This document shows, piece after piece, positions 1 to 8,278 of a stretch of DNA of 64,000 nt. The number at the start of each line of letters is the position of its first letter. Position 1 is the first letter of the stretch. Origin of the DNA: Nocardia higoensis. Lineage in GTDB: Bacteria > Actinomycetota > Actinomycetes > Mycobacteriales > Mycobacteriaceae. Location of the stretch: positions 209,516-273,515 of the forward strand of contig NZ_JADLQN010000006.1 in assembly GCF_015477835.1 (NCBI RefSeq). The letters run 5' to 3'. Under the pieces are notes generated by a model that made no database searches, was not told the origin of the DNA, and saw nothing but the letters and a program-made list of their open reading frames with translations. Made by a program: the position numbers and the translations under genes.

Positions 1-1355
1 ACGGTGGCGGTGGTGTTCAGCCGCAGGTGCACTCCGGTGGTGGCGATCATCCGGTCGAAATAGCGCAGGGATTCGTCGAACTCCTCCTTGCCGGGGATGC
101 GGCGGGCGATGTCGAACTGGCCGCCGATGCGGTCCTGCGCCTCGTAGAGGTCGACGGTGTGACCGCGCTCGGCCAGGTTGACCGCGGCCGAGAGCCCGGC
201 CGGACCGGCCCCGACGACGGCGACGCGTTTGGCGCGGCGGGTCGGCGCGAGCACCAGTTCGGTCTCGTGCCCGGCGCGCGGGTTGAGCAGGCAGGACACC
301 CGTTTGTTGCCGAAGGCGTGGTCGAGGCAGGCCTGGTTGCAGGCGATGCAGGTGTTGATCTCGGCCACCCGATCGGCGGCGGCCTTGTTCGCCCACTGCG
401 GGTCGGCCAGCAGCGGCCGGGCCATCGAGATCAGCTGCGCGTCGCCGCGGGTCAGGATCTCCTCGGCGATCTCGGGCATGTTGATGCGATTGGAGGCGCA
501 CACCGGGATCGAGACCCGCTCGGCGATCGCGGCGGTGAACTCCACGAACGCCGCGCGCGGGACCGAGGTGACGATGGTGGGCACCCGTGCCTCGTGCCAG
601 CCGATGTCGGTGTTGAGGATGGTGACGCCCGCGCGTTCGAGTTCCCGCGCGAGAGCGACGATTTCCTCGAAGGTCTGCCCGTCTTCGACGAGTTCGGCCA
701 TCGAGAGCCGGAAGACGATGATGAAATCCGCGCCGACCGCGGCACGGACCCGGCGCACGATCTCGAGCGGGAAGCGGCGGCGGTTCTCGGCCGAGCCGCC
801 CCACTCGTCGGTGCGCTTGTTGGTACGCGGGGCGAGGAATTGGCTGATCAGATAGCCCTCGCCGCCCATGATCTCGCAGCCGTCGTAACCGGCGAGCTGT
901 GCCAGGCGCGCGCAGCGGACGTAGGCATCGATGGTCCGCTCGATGCCGCGCCGGGTCAGTTTGCGCGGGCGGAACGGGTTGATGGGGGCTTTGATCGATG
1001 ACGCCGACGCGCTGCCGGGCTGATAGGAGTAGCGGCCGGCGTGCAGGATCTGCAGGGCGATCGCCGCACCGTGTTCGTGCACCGCGCGGGTCACCCGCCG
1101 GTGGCGCAGCGCCTCAGCGGTGGTGGTGAGTTTCGCGCCGAAGGGCAGCAGCCTGCCGACCCGGTCGGGGGAATAGCCGCCGGTGATGATGAGACCGACG
1201 CCGCCGGCGGCCCGTTCGGCGAAGTAGGCGGCGAGCTTGTCGATGTCGCGGGCACGGTCCTCGAGGCCGGTGTGCATCGAACCCATCACCACCCGGTTGC
1301 GCAGGGTGGTGAAGCCGAGATCCAGCGGCTCGAAGAGGTGGGGGAAGGAACTCAT
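1..1355 (-). CDS. fadH: 2,4-dienoyl-CoA reductase FadH-type (3' end outside window)
   Basis: Old-yellow-enzyme TIM barrel followed by an Fe-S/FAD domain; the C-terminus lies beyond the window start. Visible: an N-terminus beginning MSSFPHLFEPLDLG, OYE landmarks GYDGCEIMGGEGYLISQFLAP and NRRRFPLEIV, the cluster motif CIACNQACLDH with a later CLLNPRAG, and the start of an FAD fold (VAVVGAGPAGLSAA). Family members reduce the conjugated double bond of 2,4-dienoyl-CoA with NADPH during beta-oxidation of unsaturated fatty acids. The start is ATG at 1355. The PadR gene lies 72 bp away on the same strand, so co-transcription is possible. A related flavin oxidoreductase acting on another enone remains possible because the C-terminal NAD(P) part is not visible. 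Confidence 0.88.
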   Translation of the reverse strand, partial: MSSFPHLFEPLDLGFTTLRNRVVMGSMHTGLEDRARDIDKLAAYFAERAAGGVGLIITGGYSPDRVGRLLPFGAKLTTTAEALRHRRVTRAVHEHGAAIALQILHAGRYSYQPGSASASSIKAPINPFRPRKLTRRGIERTIDAYVRCARLAQLAGYDGCEIMGGEGYLISQFLAPRTNKRTDEWGGSAENRRRFPLEIVRRVRAAVGADFIIVFRLSMAELVEDGQTFEEIVALARELERAGVTILNTDIGWHEARVPTIVTSVPRAAFVEFTAAIAERVSIPVCASNRINMPEIAEEILTRGDAQLISMARPLLADPQWANKAAADRVAEINTCIACNQACLDHAFGNKRVSCLLNPRAGHETELVLAPTRRAKRVAVVGAGPAGLSAAVNLAERGHTVDLYEAQDRIGGQFDIARRIPGKEEFDESLRYFDRMIATTGVHLRLNTTAT

Positions 1356-1427
1356 GGGGGCGATCTTTCTTCGGCGCCCGCGGGGGGCGGCTGGGTGCTC
1401 GGCGGCAGGCGGGTCGGTGGCAGGGGA

Positions 1428-1961
1428 TCAGCGGCGCAGTGCGGTCAGCATCTCGTCACACCATTCGACGTACGCGCCGCAGGTGCGGATGCCGCCGCGC
1501 AGCACGAGGTACTGGTGCAGGGCGGAACCGGTGAGCTGGTCGGGGGCGGGGAAGTCGCGCTTCTCGATCTCGCGCAGCACCTCGACGCGGTGGGCGTGGA
1601 AATCGCGGTGCCGGACGATCTCGGTGCACACGGCCTCCGAACCGTCGAAGCTCGCGCCGCGGATCTTCACCCCGAGGTCGCTGCGCGGGATCTCGATGTC
1701 GAGGGGCTCGGCGATCCAGCGGGCGAGTTCGGCGTTGCCCGCCTCGGTGACCGAGTAGACCTTCTTGTCGGGTTTGCCCTCCTGGGCCACCGATACGCAG
1801 TCGACCCAGGCCGCCTCGACCATGCGCTTGAGCACCCGGTAGATCTGCTGGTGGGTGGCGGTCCAGAAGAAGCCGATGGACTTGTCGAAGCGGCGCGCCA
1901 GTTCGTAGCCGGAACCGGAGCGCTCGCTCAGCGATACCAGCAGGGCGTGCTCGAGTGCCAT
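1428..1961 (-). CDS. PadR-family transcriptional regulator
   Basis: A 177-aa protein. Its N-terminal winged helix (MALEHALLVSLSERSGSGYE, then WTATHQQIYRVLKRM and the wing around KKVYSVTEAG) is diagnostic of PadR, followed by a Vir-like C-terminal helical domain. I chose ATG 1961 because the PadR domain begins exactly there; an upstream in-frame start at 2012 would run through the operator palindrome. It is divergent from the MFS transporter at 2057, with a perfect TATGCA-N6-TGCATA dyad between them. The usual arrangement is repression of both genes, relieved by a small ligand that the transporter removes. The ligand cannot be read from sequence. Confidence 0.92.
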   Translation of the reverse strand: MALEHALLVSLSERSGSGYELARRFDKSIGFFWTATHQQIYRVLKRMVEAAWVDCVSVAQEGKPDKKVYSVTEAGNAELARWIAEPLDIEIPRSDLGVKIRGASFDGSEAVCTEIVRHRDFHAHRVEVLREIEKRDFPAPDQLTGSALHQYLVLRGGIRTCGAYVEWCDEMLTALRR

Positions 1962-1990
1962 GCGGCCAGCGTAGGCGTGACCGAGCGGGA

Positions 1991-2008
1991 TATGCAACGG
2001 GGTGCATA
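1991..2008. promoter_or_regulatory. Probable PadR operator
   Basis: Perfect inverted repeat TATGCA-N6-TGCATA between the divergent padR and MFS starts. It has the ATGC-N8-GCAT form typical of PadR sites (family knowledge). Its right end lies 37 bp upstream of the MFS -10 candidate TAGCCT (2045-2050). Confidence 0.75.
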
Positions 2009-2056
2009 CCATCGGGAAACCCTGCCACGCGGACTCCCGGCCGTTAGCCTGTGCGC

Positions 2057-3415
2057 ATGACGGACGCGCGAGAGTCGATCGGGCAAGCCGCCGGGCGGGG
2101 GAAGGTCGTGGCCTGGGGGTTGTGGGACTGGGGCTCGGCGTCGTTCAACGCGGTGATCGTCGCCTTCGTGTTCACCGTCTACCTGACCGACAAGGTCGGC
2201 GACGACCTGCCCGGCGACATCGCGGCCAGCACCTGGCTCGGCTGGTCGCTGGGGCTGGCGGGCCTGGTCGTCGCGCTGACCGCGCCGGTCAGCGGCCAGT
2301 GGTTCGACGCCGCCGCCCGGCGCAAGCGGGCGCTCGGCGTGCTGACGCTGGTGGTCATCGCGGCCATGCTGGCCATGTTCTTCGTGCACGACGACTACCG
2401 CGACCTGTGGCTGGGTCTGGCGCTGCTGGCGATCGGCTCGGCGGCTTTCGAACTCGCCAATGTGCCTTACAGCGCCATGCTGCGGCAGGTGTCCACCCCG
2501 CACACGGTGGGGCGGGTGTCCGGATTCGGCTGGGCGATGGGCTATTTCGGCGGCATCTTCCTGCTGCTGATCTGCTACTTCGGATTCATCGCGGGCGAGG
2601 GCGACAATCGCGGTCTGCTCGGCGTACCCACCGACGACGGGCTCAACATCCGGCTGGTGGTGCTGGTGTCGGCGGTCTGGTTCGCCGTGTTCGCGCTGCC
2701 GGTGATGTTCGCGATCCCGGAGATACCGCGTACCGGCGCGGCCGCGACAGCGGATCCCGGCGCGGACCGGGCCGGATTCTTCGGGGCCTACCGGGTGTTG
2801 TGGCGCGACCTGCGCGACCTCTGGCGCACCGACCGTCGCACGGTGTGGTTCCTACTGGCCAGCGCGGTGTTCCGGGACGGACTGGCCGGAGTGTTCACCT
2901 TCGGCGCGGTGCTGGCGGTGAAGGTGTACGAGATCGACGACTCCGATGTGCTGCTGTTCGGCATCGCCGCCAACGTGGTGGCCGCGCTGGGCGCGGTGGC
3001 GGCCGGGCGCTTCGACGACCGGGTCGGGCCCAAGGTGGTCATCGTGGTGTCGCTGGTGAGCATGCTGGTCTGCGGCCTCGCCCTGCTCGTGGTGTCGGGA
3101 CCGGCGATGTTCTGGGTGTTCGGCCTGCTGCTGACGGTATTCGTCGGCCCGGCACAGGCGTCGGCGCGCTCGTTCCTGATCCGGCTGGCCCCGCCGGGGC
3201 GGGAGGGGCAGATGTTCGGCCTGTACACCACGACCGGCCGCGCGGCGTCGTTTCTCGCGCCGACGCTGTTCGGGTTCTCGGTATGGATCTTCGGGGCGGA
3301 TCGGGCCGGGATCGTCGGCCTGCTCGTCGTGCTCGGCGCGGGCCTGCTGGTGCTGCTCCCGGTGCGCGGCCCCGAACCGGTGCGGGAAGTCGTCGTGACG
3401 GAGCGTGTCTCGTGA
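2057..3415 (+). CDS. MFS transporter, UMF1/Atg22-like
   Basis: A 452-aa polytopic membrane protein with about 12 hydrophobic segments and a characteristic N-terminus (VVAWGLWDWGSASFN, VYLTD) found in UMF1-type major facilitators. A cytoplasmic loop lies near the middle (around AATADPGADRAGFF). ATG 2057 is preferred over GTG 2051 because TAGCCT at 2045-2050 sits 6 nt upstream of the ATG, as expected for a leaderless transcript, and no Shine-Dalgarno is seen. Substrate unknown. The divergent PadR gene and shared operator suggest an inducible efflux or uptake system. Confidence 0.88.
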   Translation: MTDARESIGQAAGRGKVVAWGLWDWGSASFNAVIVAFVFTVYLTDKVGDDLPGDIAASTWLGWSLGLAGLVVALTAPVSGQWFDAAARRKRALGVLTLVVIAAMLAMFFVHDDYRDLWLGLALLAIGSAAFELANVPYSAMLRQVSTPHTVGRVSGFGWAMGYFGGIFLLLICYFGFIAGEGDNRGLLGVPTDDGLNIRLVVLVSAVWFAVFALPVMFAIPEIPRTGAAATADPGADRAGFFGAYRVLWRDLRDLWRTDRRTVWFLLASAVFRDGLAGVFTFGAVLAVKVYEIDDSDVLLFGIAANVVAALGAVAAGRFDDRVGPKVVIVVSLVSMLVCGLALLVVSGPAMFWVFGLLLTVFVGPAQASARSFLIRLAPPGREGQMFGLYTTTGRAASFLAPTLFGFSVWIFGADRAGIVGLLVVLGAGLLVLLPVRGPEPVREVVVTERVS

Positions 3416-3430
3416 AGACCGGGGCCGCGA

Positions 3431-4054
3431 TCAGCGATGCCCGGGGGGCCACCAGTTGTCCATGCCGAGCGCGATCAGCCGGATCTTCTGCACAGTCGCT
3501 TCCCTGATCGCGAGCCGCTCGCGCGGGGTCTGCGCCGCCACGTCCGCGGCGACGCCGTCGGCCACGGTGCCGACGATCAGCTCGGCCGCGATCTCCAGGT
3601 CGCGGGGGCTCCAGTTGTCGAGGGCGGGCAGGCGGGACATGTCGGTGACCAGTTCGCGCACGATCATCTGCAGTTCGTGGGCGATGTTCCTGCGCAGCGC
3701 CGCCGAGCCGCCATGGCGTTCGCGGGTGAGGAAGCCGAACAGCGCGTGCTTGGCCTCGGCCTGATCGAAGACGAAGCGCACGGTGTCGGCCAAGCCGGTG
3801 TCGGTGCGCCTGCGCACCTGACGCAATGCCAGTCGAAGTGCCGTGACGCCCTCGTCCACCAGGGCCGCGGCGAGGTCGTCGAGCGAGGCGAAGTGCCGGT
3901 AGAAGGCGGTGGGCACGATGCCGGCCGAGCGGGCGATCTCCCGCAGGCTCAGTGCCGCGAAGCCGCGCTCGGCGGCCAGCGCGAGAGTGCCGTCCAGGAT
4001 CGCGGCGCGCGTGCGCTCCTTGCGCTCGGTTCGGGTTGCTGCTTGCTCGGTCAT
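3431..4054 (-). CDS. TetR-family regulator, probable desaturase repressor
   Basis: A 207-aa protein with an N-terminal TetR helix-turn-helix (RTRAAILDGTLALAAERGFA, LSLREIARSAGIVPTAFYRHF) and a variable C-terminal ligand domain. The sequence around VPTAFYRHFASLDDLA resembles fatty-acid-responsive TetR proteins such as DesT. Start ATG 4054 is chosen by domain position; ATG 4066 and the ATG at 4081 are in frame. It is transcribed away from the reductase/desaturase operon with an 18-bp palindrome between, so it likely senses acyl-CoA and controls those genes (inference). Confidence 0.85.
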   Translation of the reverse strand: MTEQAATRTERKERTRAAILDGTLALAAERGFAALSLREIARSAGIVPTAFYRHFASLDDLAAALVDEGVTALRLALRQVRRRTDTGLADTVRFVFDQAEAKHALFGFLTRERHGGSAALRRNIAHELQMIVRELVTDMSRLPALDNWSPRDLEIAAELIVGTVADGVAADVAAQTPRERLAIREATVQKIRLIALGMDNWWPPGHR

Positions 4055-4124
4055 CACGGTGAGCATACGTCCGTTCACCATGCTTTCGGAGCTTTGCTGT
4101 TACTCGCGTCACAGCTTCTGCCGG

Positions 4125-4178
4125 TTGACACCGGTACCAGTCGTTCGGTCACACTGGAGAAGTGTACAAGCGTGCACT
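4125..4178 (+). promoter_or_regulatory. Promoter element and DesT/FabR-like operator
   Basis: A TTGACA hexamer at 4125-4130 is followed at 4161-4178 by the imperfect palindrome AGTGTACAAGCGTGCACT (symmetry AGTGyAC..GTrCACT). Its size and form resemble the sites bound by the unsaturated-fatty-acid regulators DesT of Pseudomonas and FabR of E. coli (recalled knowledge). It lies between the TetR gene and the reductase start. The -10 is not obvious; CACACT at 4150-4155 is the best candidate. Confidence 0.6.
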
Positions 4179-4267
4179 GAAACCGTGAACAGCTACATCC
4201 GATCGCCCGTGACGCCGACTCTTCCCGGCGACAAGCACGGACCGTGACGACAAGTACGGAGAACGCA

Positions 4268-5326
4268 ATGGTGGATCTCATCGACCTGGTGCAGACCCTG
4301 ACCACACCGCATCCGGTGGACCGATACCTGGAACTCGTCCGTCCCACCCTCACCGTGCGGCAGTTGCGTGCCGAGATCATCGAGGTGAACCGCTCGGTGC
4401 CGGGCTCGGTGACGCTGACCCTGCGCACGCCACGGCGCTGGCGCGGTCACGCGGCGGGCCAGTATGTGCGCATCGGCGTGGTGATCGACGGTGTGCGCCA
4501 CACCCGGTGCTACTCGCCGATCGACGCGGAGAATGCCACCGGACGCACGCTGCGGCTCACCGTCAAGGCTCACCCCGGTGGTCTGGTCTCCCAGCATCTG
4601 CACGCCCACGCGCGACCGGGCGACGTCGTGGATCTCTCGCAGGCCGAGGGCGTATTCCGGATGCCGGACCGTCGGCCCGACCGGGTGCTGTTGATCAGCG
4701 GCGGCAGCGGGATCACTCCGGTGCTGTCGATGCTGCGCACGCTCGTCGAGCAGCGGCACCGGGGCGAGATCACCTTCCTGCACTACGCGCGTTCGCCCGA
4801 AGAGGTGCCGTATCGGTCCGAACTGGAGGTGCTCGCGCGCCGGCATCCGCGCCTGCGGGTGGACATGCGCTACCCCGAGCGTGGCGACGCGCATTTCGGG
4901 TACGACGAACTCGAGCGGGTCGCGCCGTGGTTCGCCGACGCGCAGACCTACATGTGCGGCCCGCCCGCGCTGATGGCGGCGGTGCGCACGGTGTACGAGG
5001 CCGAATGCCTCGGCGATCGGCTGCACAGTGAGGAGTTCACCCTCGTCACCGCACCGGTCGACCCCGCGCAGGCGCACGGCACCGTGCGGTTCACCGCCAG
5101 CGGCGTGAGCGCCCCCAACTCCGGGGCGGCGCTGCTCGCGCAGGCCGAATCCGCCGGGCTCACACCGGACTACGGCTGTCGGATGGGTATCTGCTTCTCC
5201 TGCACGGCGGTTCGCCGCACCGGGAGCACCCGCGATCTGCGCACCGGCGAGACCGGGTCCGACCCCGACCAGCCGATCCAGCTGTGCGTGAGCGCGCCGG
5301 TCGGCGACGTCGACATCGACATCTGA
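4268..5326 (+). CDS. NAD(P)H:[2Fe-2S] reductase partner of the acyl desaturase
   Basis: A 352-aa flavodoxin-reductase-type protein: FAD-binding barrel (about 45-145, with GQYVRIG and RCYSPID), NAD-binding domain (about 150-250, LLISGGSGITPVLSM and YMCGPPALM), and a C-terminal plant-type [2Fe-2S] ferredoxin domain with cysteines in YGCRMGICFSCT and a fourth in IQLCVS. It matches the Rv3230c type that passes electrons to DesA3. The start is ATG 4268, preceded by GGAGAA at 4258-4263; GTG 4244 is an in-frame alternative. The desaturase follows 84 bp downstream, forming an operon under the TetR-flanked promoter. Confidence 0.9.
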   Translation: MVDLIDLVQTLTTPHPVDRYLELVRPTLTVRQLRAEIIEVNRSVPGSVTLTLRTPRRWRGHAAGQYVRIGVVIDGVRHTRCYSPIDAENATGRTLRLTVKAHPGGLVSQHLHAHARPGDVVDLSQAEGVFRMPDRRPDRVLLISGGSGITPVLSMLRTLVEQRHRGEITFLHYARSPEEVPYRSELEVLARRHPRLRVDMRYPERGDAHFGYDELERVAPWFADAQTYMCGPPALMAAVRTVYEAECLGDRLHSEEFTLVTAPVDPAQAHGTVRFTASGVSAPNSGAALLAQAESAGLTPDYGCRMGICFSCTAVRRTGSTRDLRTGETGSDPDQPIQLCVSAPVGDVDIDI

Positions 5327-5410
5327 ACCCGATGTCCGACGCCCGGACCGCCCGGACATCGGACATCCGAGAAGGCACGACATCCGAGAACATCGACTTC
5401 AGGGGATGAC

Positions 5411-6562
5411 ATGACGATTCTGACCGAGACCGAGAACGGCCCGCTGGTCCTGAGCCCCGAGCAGGTGCAGCAGCTCGGCGAGGAACTGGAGGAACTGCGC
5501 CGGCGCATCGTCGCCGACCTCGGCGAGCGTGACCGCGAGTACATCTACTCGATCATCAAGGCACAGCGCGGTTTCGAGCTCGCCGGGCGCGGCCTGATGT
5601 ACCTGGGCTTTCTGCCTCCGGTGTGGCTGGCCGCCGTCGCGGCGCTGAGCGTGTCCAAGATCTTGGACAACATGGAGATCGGGCACAACGTGATGCACGG
5701 TCAGTACGACTGGATGCGCGAACCCGATCTGAACTCGCGTGAGTTCGAATGGGACACCGTGTGCCCGGCCGATCAGTGGAAGCACTCGCACAACTACCTG
5801 CACCACACCTTCACCAACATCCACGGCAAGGACCGCGACATCGGCTACGGCATCCTGCGGATGGATCAGGGGCAGGAGTGGAATCCCTACTACCTCGGCA
5901 ATCCGATCTACGCCTTCGCGCTGATGATGCTGTTCGAGTGGGGCGTCATGCTGCACGACGCCGAGGCCGACAACATCGTCAAGGGTAAGCGCTCCTGGAA
6001 GGATCTGAAGCCGCTGGTCAAGGGCTGGTGGCGGAAGGCGGGCAAGCAGGCGCTCAAGGACTACGTCATCTTCCCGGCGCTGACCGGACCGCTGGCGATC
6101 AGCACGCTGGCGGGCAATGTCACGGCGAACCTGGTGCGCAACGTCTGGGCCTACTCGATCATCTTCTGCGGACACTTCCCCTCCGGCGTACAGACGTTCA
6201 CCGAGGAAGAGACGGCCGAGGAGACGAAGGGCGAATGGTACGTCCGGCAGATGCTCGGCTCGGCCAACATCAGCGGTAGCAGGCTGTTCCACATCATGAG
6301 CGGCAACCTCTCGCACCAGATCGAGCACCACCTGTTCCCTGACCTGCCCGCGAACCGGTATCCGGACATCGCGCCGGAGGTACGCGCGCTGTGTGAGAAG
6401 TACGGGCTGCCGTATCAGACCGGCCCGTTGCATACCCAGCTCCTGGATGTCTGGCGCAAGATTTTCGTGCTCGCCCTGCCGCCTCGCTGGAGCAGATCCG
6501 AACAGGCACCCGGTGTTATCGTGGTACGTCAGAAGACGACGACCGAAGTGGGCGCGCGATGA
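5411..6562 (+). CDS. desA3: Membrane acyl-CoA delta-9 desaturase (DesA3-type)
   Basis: A 383-aa di-iron membrane desaturase. All three histidine boxes are intact: GHNVMH (H92, H96), HSHNYLHH (H125-H132) and HQIEHH (H302, H306, H307). Hydrophobic segments lie near residues 60-90 and 215-260. The family converts stearoyl/palmitoyl-CoA to oleoyl/palmitoleoyl-CoA using the adjacent reductase as electron donor. The start ATG 5411 follows an AGGGG ribosome site at 5400-5404. Its 3' end overlaps the next small gene by 4 bp (ATGA), so the two are translationally coupled. Confidence 0.92.
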   Translation: MTILTETENGPLVLSPEQVQQLGEELEELRRRIVADLGERDREYIYSIIKAQRGFELAGRGLMYLGFLPPVWLAAVAALSVSKILDNMEIGHNVMHGQYDWMREPDLNSREFEWDTVCPADQWKHSHNYLHHTFTNIHGKDRDIGYGILRMDQGQEWNPYYLGNPIYAFALMMLFEWGVMLHDAEADNIVKGKRSWKDLKPLVKGWWRKAGKQALKDYVIFPALTGPLAISTLAGNVTANLVRNVWAYSIIFCGHFPSGVQTFTEEETAEETKGEWYVRQMLGSANISGSRLFHIMSGNLSHQIEHHLFPDLPANRYPDIAPEVRALCEKYGLPYQTGPLHTQLLDVWRKIFVLALPPRWSRSEQAPGVIVVRQKTTTEVGAR

Positions 6563-6897
6563 TCGGAAAATTCGAAGCCAACAAGGATCTGATCCAGGAA
6601 TTGACATCCTCGGGAGCGCGGCACGTCGGAAATATCGCGACCATCATCACCGCTACGGTGGCCGACGTGACCCGCGAGATCGGTGAGTGGGTCACCGACG
6701 CCATCGAGATGAACGAGGCGGCGCACGCCGCGCGCCGGGATGCGAAGGAATCGGCGGCAGCCGGCTCGGAGGGAGCCCTCGCCGATCCCGGTCCCGTCGG
6801 CGCCGACGCATTCGATCTGCTCGATGCCGGGGCGGTCGAGTCCGGGCCCGCCGAGCCAGGTTCGCACGATCAGCACCGCATGGACGAGCGGCACTGA
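6559..6897 (+). CDS. Small protein of the desaturase operon, function unknown
   Basis: A 112-aa protein starting at ATG 6559, which overlaps the desaturase stop (ATGA). The first 60 residues are amphipathic helix (KFEANKDLIQELTSSGARHV, IIITATVADVTREIGEW) without a convincing membrane span; the C-terminal half is Ala/Gly/Pro/Asp-rich and probably disordered. I do not recognise a named family. The coupling to desA3 suggests an accessory or stability factor for the desaturase system, but nothing in the sequence proves it. Confidence 0.7.
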   Translation: MIGKFEANKDLIQELTSSGARHVGNIATIITATVADVTREIGEWVTDAIEMNEAAHAARRDAKESAAAGSEGALADPGPVGADAFDLLDAGAVESGPAEPGSHDQHRMDERH

Positions 6898-6957
6898 TCC
6901 CGTCGGCGTCGAGTACGGCCCCGCAGAGTCGGGCCCCGACGTCGGTTGCCCCCTGCC

Positions 6958-6987
6958 CTGCCGGTCCGTCCCTCAGTGGACCGGCAG
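6958..6987. terminator. Hairpin between convergent genes
   Basis: A 10-bp perfect stem (CTGCCGGTCC / GGACCGGCAG) with a 10-nt loop. It includes the stop codon of the leftward gene in the loop. There is no T-run, so it is a GC-hairpin terminator candidate. Confidence 0.45.
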
Positions 6988-7503
6988 GCGCCTGCGATTC
7001 TGGACCACCTCGGTGACCAGATCCTGGGAGCCGTCGGCGAGCTCGGCCAGCCGGGTCCATTGCAGGTGGGCGTCGGTGCGCGACAACGGCTCCCGTCGCT
7101 GTCTCGGCAGGTCCGAACCGATGCAGGCCTGGGCGGCCACCCACTTCGCGGCCATCCGGTCGATGACCGCGCCGAGGGTCTCGGTGTGCAGCGACGCGCC
7201 GTGCCGATGCACCACATGGGTGGCGACCCAGGCGTTGATCCGGTCCACCAGCGTGGCGCGCTCGCGGTCGATGTCCTCGACGACGGCGGCGGAGACGATC
7301 GCCGCCGACACCGCGGCACCGTCGCAGTCGCGCGCCAGGGCCAGGGCGCGCTGCCTGCGTTCGTGGCAATCGGCCAGCGCGCGGGCGGTCGCCAGGACAG
7401 GGTGGGCTCGCGCGGGCAGGTCCGCGGTCTCGCGCAGTGCCTGTAGCAGCGCCGAACGCGGTGGCAGCGCACCTGTTTCGGTCCATCCCGCATGGGTCGG
7501 CAT
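6973..7503 (-). CDS. Conserved protein, possible DUF4254
   Basis: A 176-aa soluble, helix-rich protein. Motif-like stretches such as ALADCHERRQRAL, VEDIDRERATLVDRINAWVA and LHTETLGAVIDRMAAKWVAAQ resemble the DUF4254 family as I remember it; that assignment is not certain. No catalytic signature is visible. The start is ATG 7503, with no strong ribosome site. It converges on the desaturase operon and is divergent from the small gene at 7760. Confidence 0.65.
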   Translation of the reverse strand: MPTHAGWTETGALPPRSALLQALRETADLPARAHPVLATARALADCHERRQRALALARDCDGAAVSAAIVSAAVVEDIDRERATLVDRINAWVATHVVHRHGASLHTETLGAVIDRMAAKWVAAQACIGSDLPRQRREPLSRTDAHLQWTRLAELADGSQDLVTEVVQNRRRLPVH

Positions 7504-7759
7504 TCAGTTGCCCCCTGTGTCGACGGTTTTCGTGTGAAGTGCCCGGAATCGGTTCCCTCAGAAAAGCGTGACCCGCCACCCCCGTGCAACGGTTCTGCGC
7601 ACAATTCGCCGATGTGCGGGCCAATTGTTATCGAGTGCGACGCGGACTTCACCCCGAATACACGCTCACGGAGCCGAGTTCGGGCGCGGGCATTCTCGCG
7701 GCTACCTGTTCGGCGCAGTAGCCTTCGCGCCGCTCTCCGATCGGCTAACCTCGATATTC

Positions 7760-8080
7760 GTGTCCGCCTATGTGTCCTCGCCGGAGCTGACGTTCGGCTT
7801 TCTGTTCGCGCTGGAAGACCCCGAGCGAATCGCCGAGGTCGTGCGCAATCTCATCGTTCGCAAAACCGTGTCGGTGTTCCGTCTGGCGCGGCTGTCCGAC
7901 GACGGCGGGCCGCCGGAACGCTACGTGGTGAACTGGGCGACCATCCCGCAGATCAACATCACCACCGCTGCTCCGGAGGCCGACGAACTGCGGGCGAGGG
8001 GCACGATGCTGGTGAACGCCTTCCTCGGTGAGGACGGTGAGGTGAGCCTGTACTCAGCGCACGGCGAGTCCTCCGCCTGA
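7760..8080 (+). CDS. Hypothetical 106-aa protein
   Basis: Not recognised. GTG 7760 is chosen because the -10-like TAACCT (7746-7751) lies 8 nt upstream and the preceding sequence codes poorly; the frame is open back to 7568 but that part looks like intergenic DNA. The product has a hydrophobic N-terminus (VSAYVSSPELTFGFLFAL) and an alternating strand pattern (YVVNWATIPQINITTA), suggesting a small alpha/beta fold. It lies 198 bp upstream of the ectB-type gene; that gap contains a short GCGCTT-N3-AAGCGC hairpin (8231-8245). Confidence 0.5.
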   Translation: MSAYVSSPELTFGFLFALEDPERIAEVVRNLIVRKTVSVFRLARLSDDGGPPERYVVNWATIPQINITTAAPEADELRARGTMLVNAFLGEDGEVSLYSAHGESSA

Positions 8081-8278
8081 CCCGGGCGGCACCTCCGCGG
8101 CGACAGGTGGCGGCGGTATCGAGTACAGCCGTGCACCGGCCCGCGCTTGTGAGGTACCGAACTCGGCGGCGGGGTGGGGAGATTTCCGCGAAAGCCCAGC
8201 GCGCGATCACGCGCAGTGTTAGAAACGCAGGCGCTTCACAAGCGCGGAGGGCTCGCGCGGGGGCAGGAAGGATCCTCG

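Noticed and set aside
27..1001. Rightward ORFs in the first kilobase and at 1041-2060
   Set aside because: They lie antisense to FadH and PadR, have biased Gly/Asp/Arg composition and no motifs.
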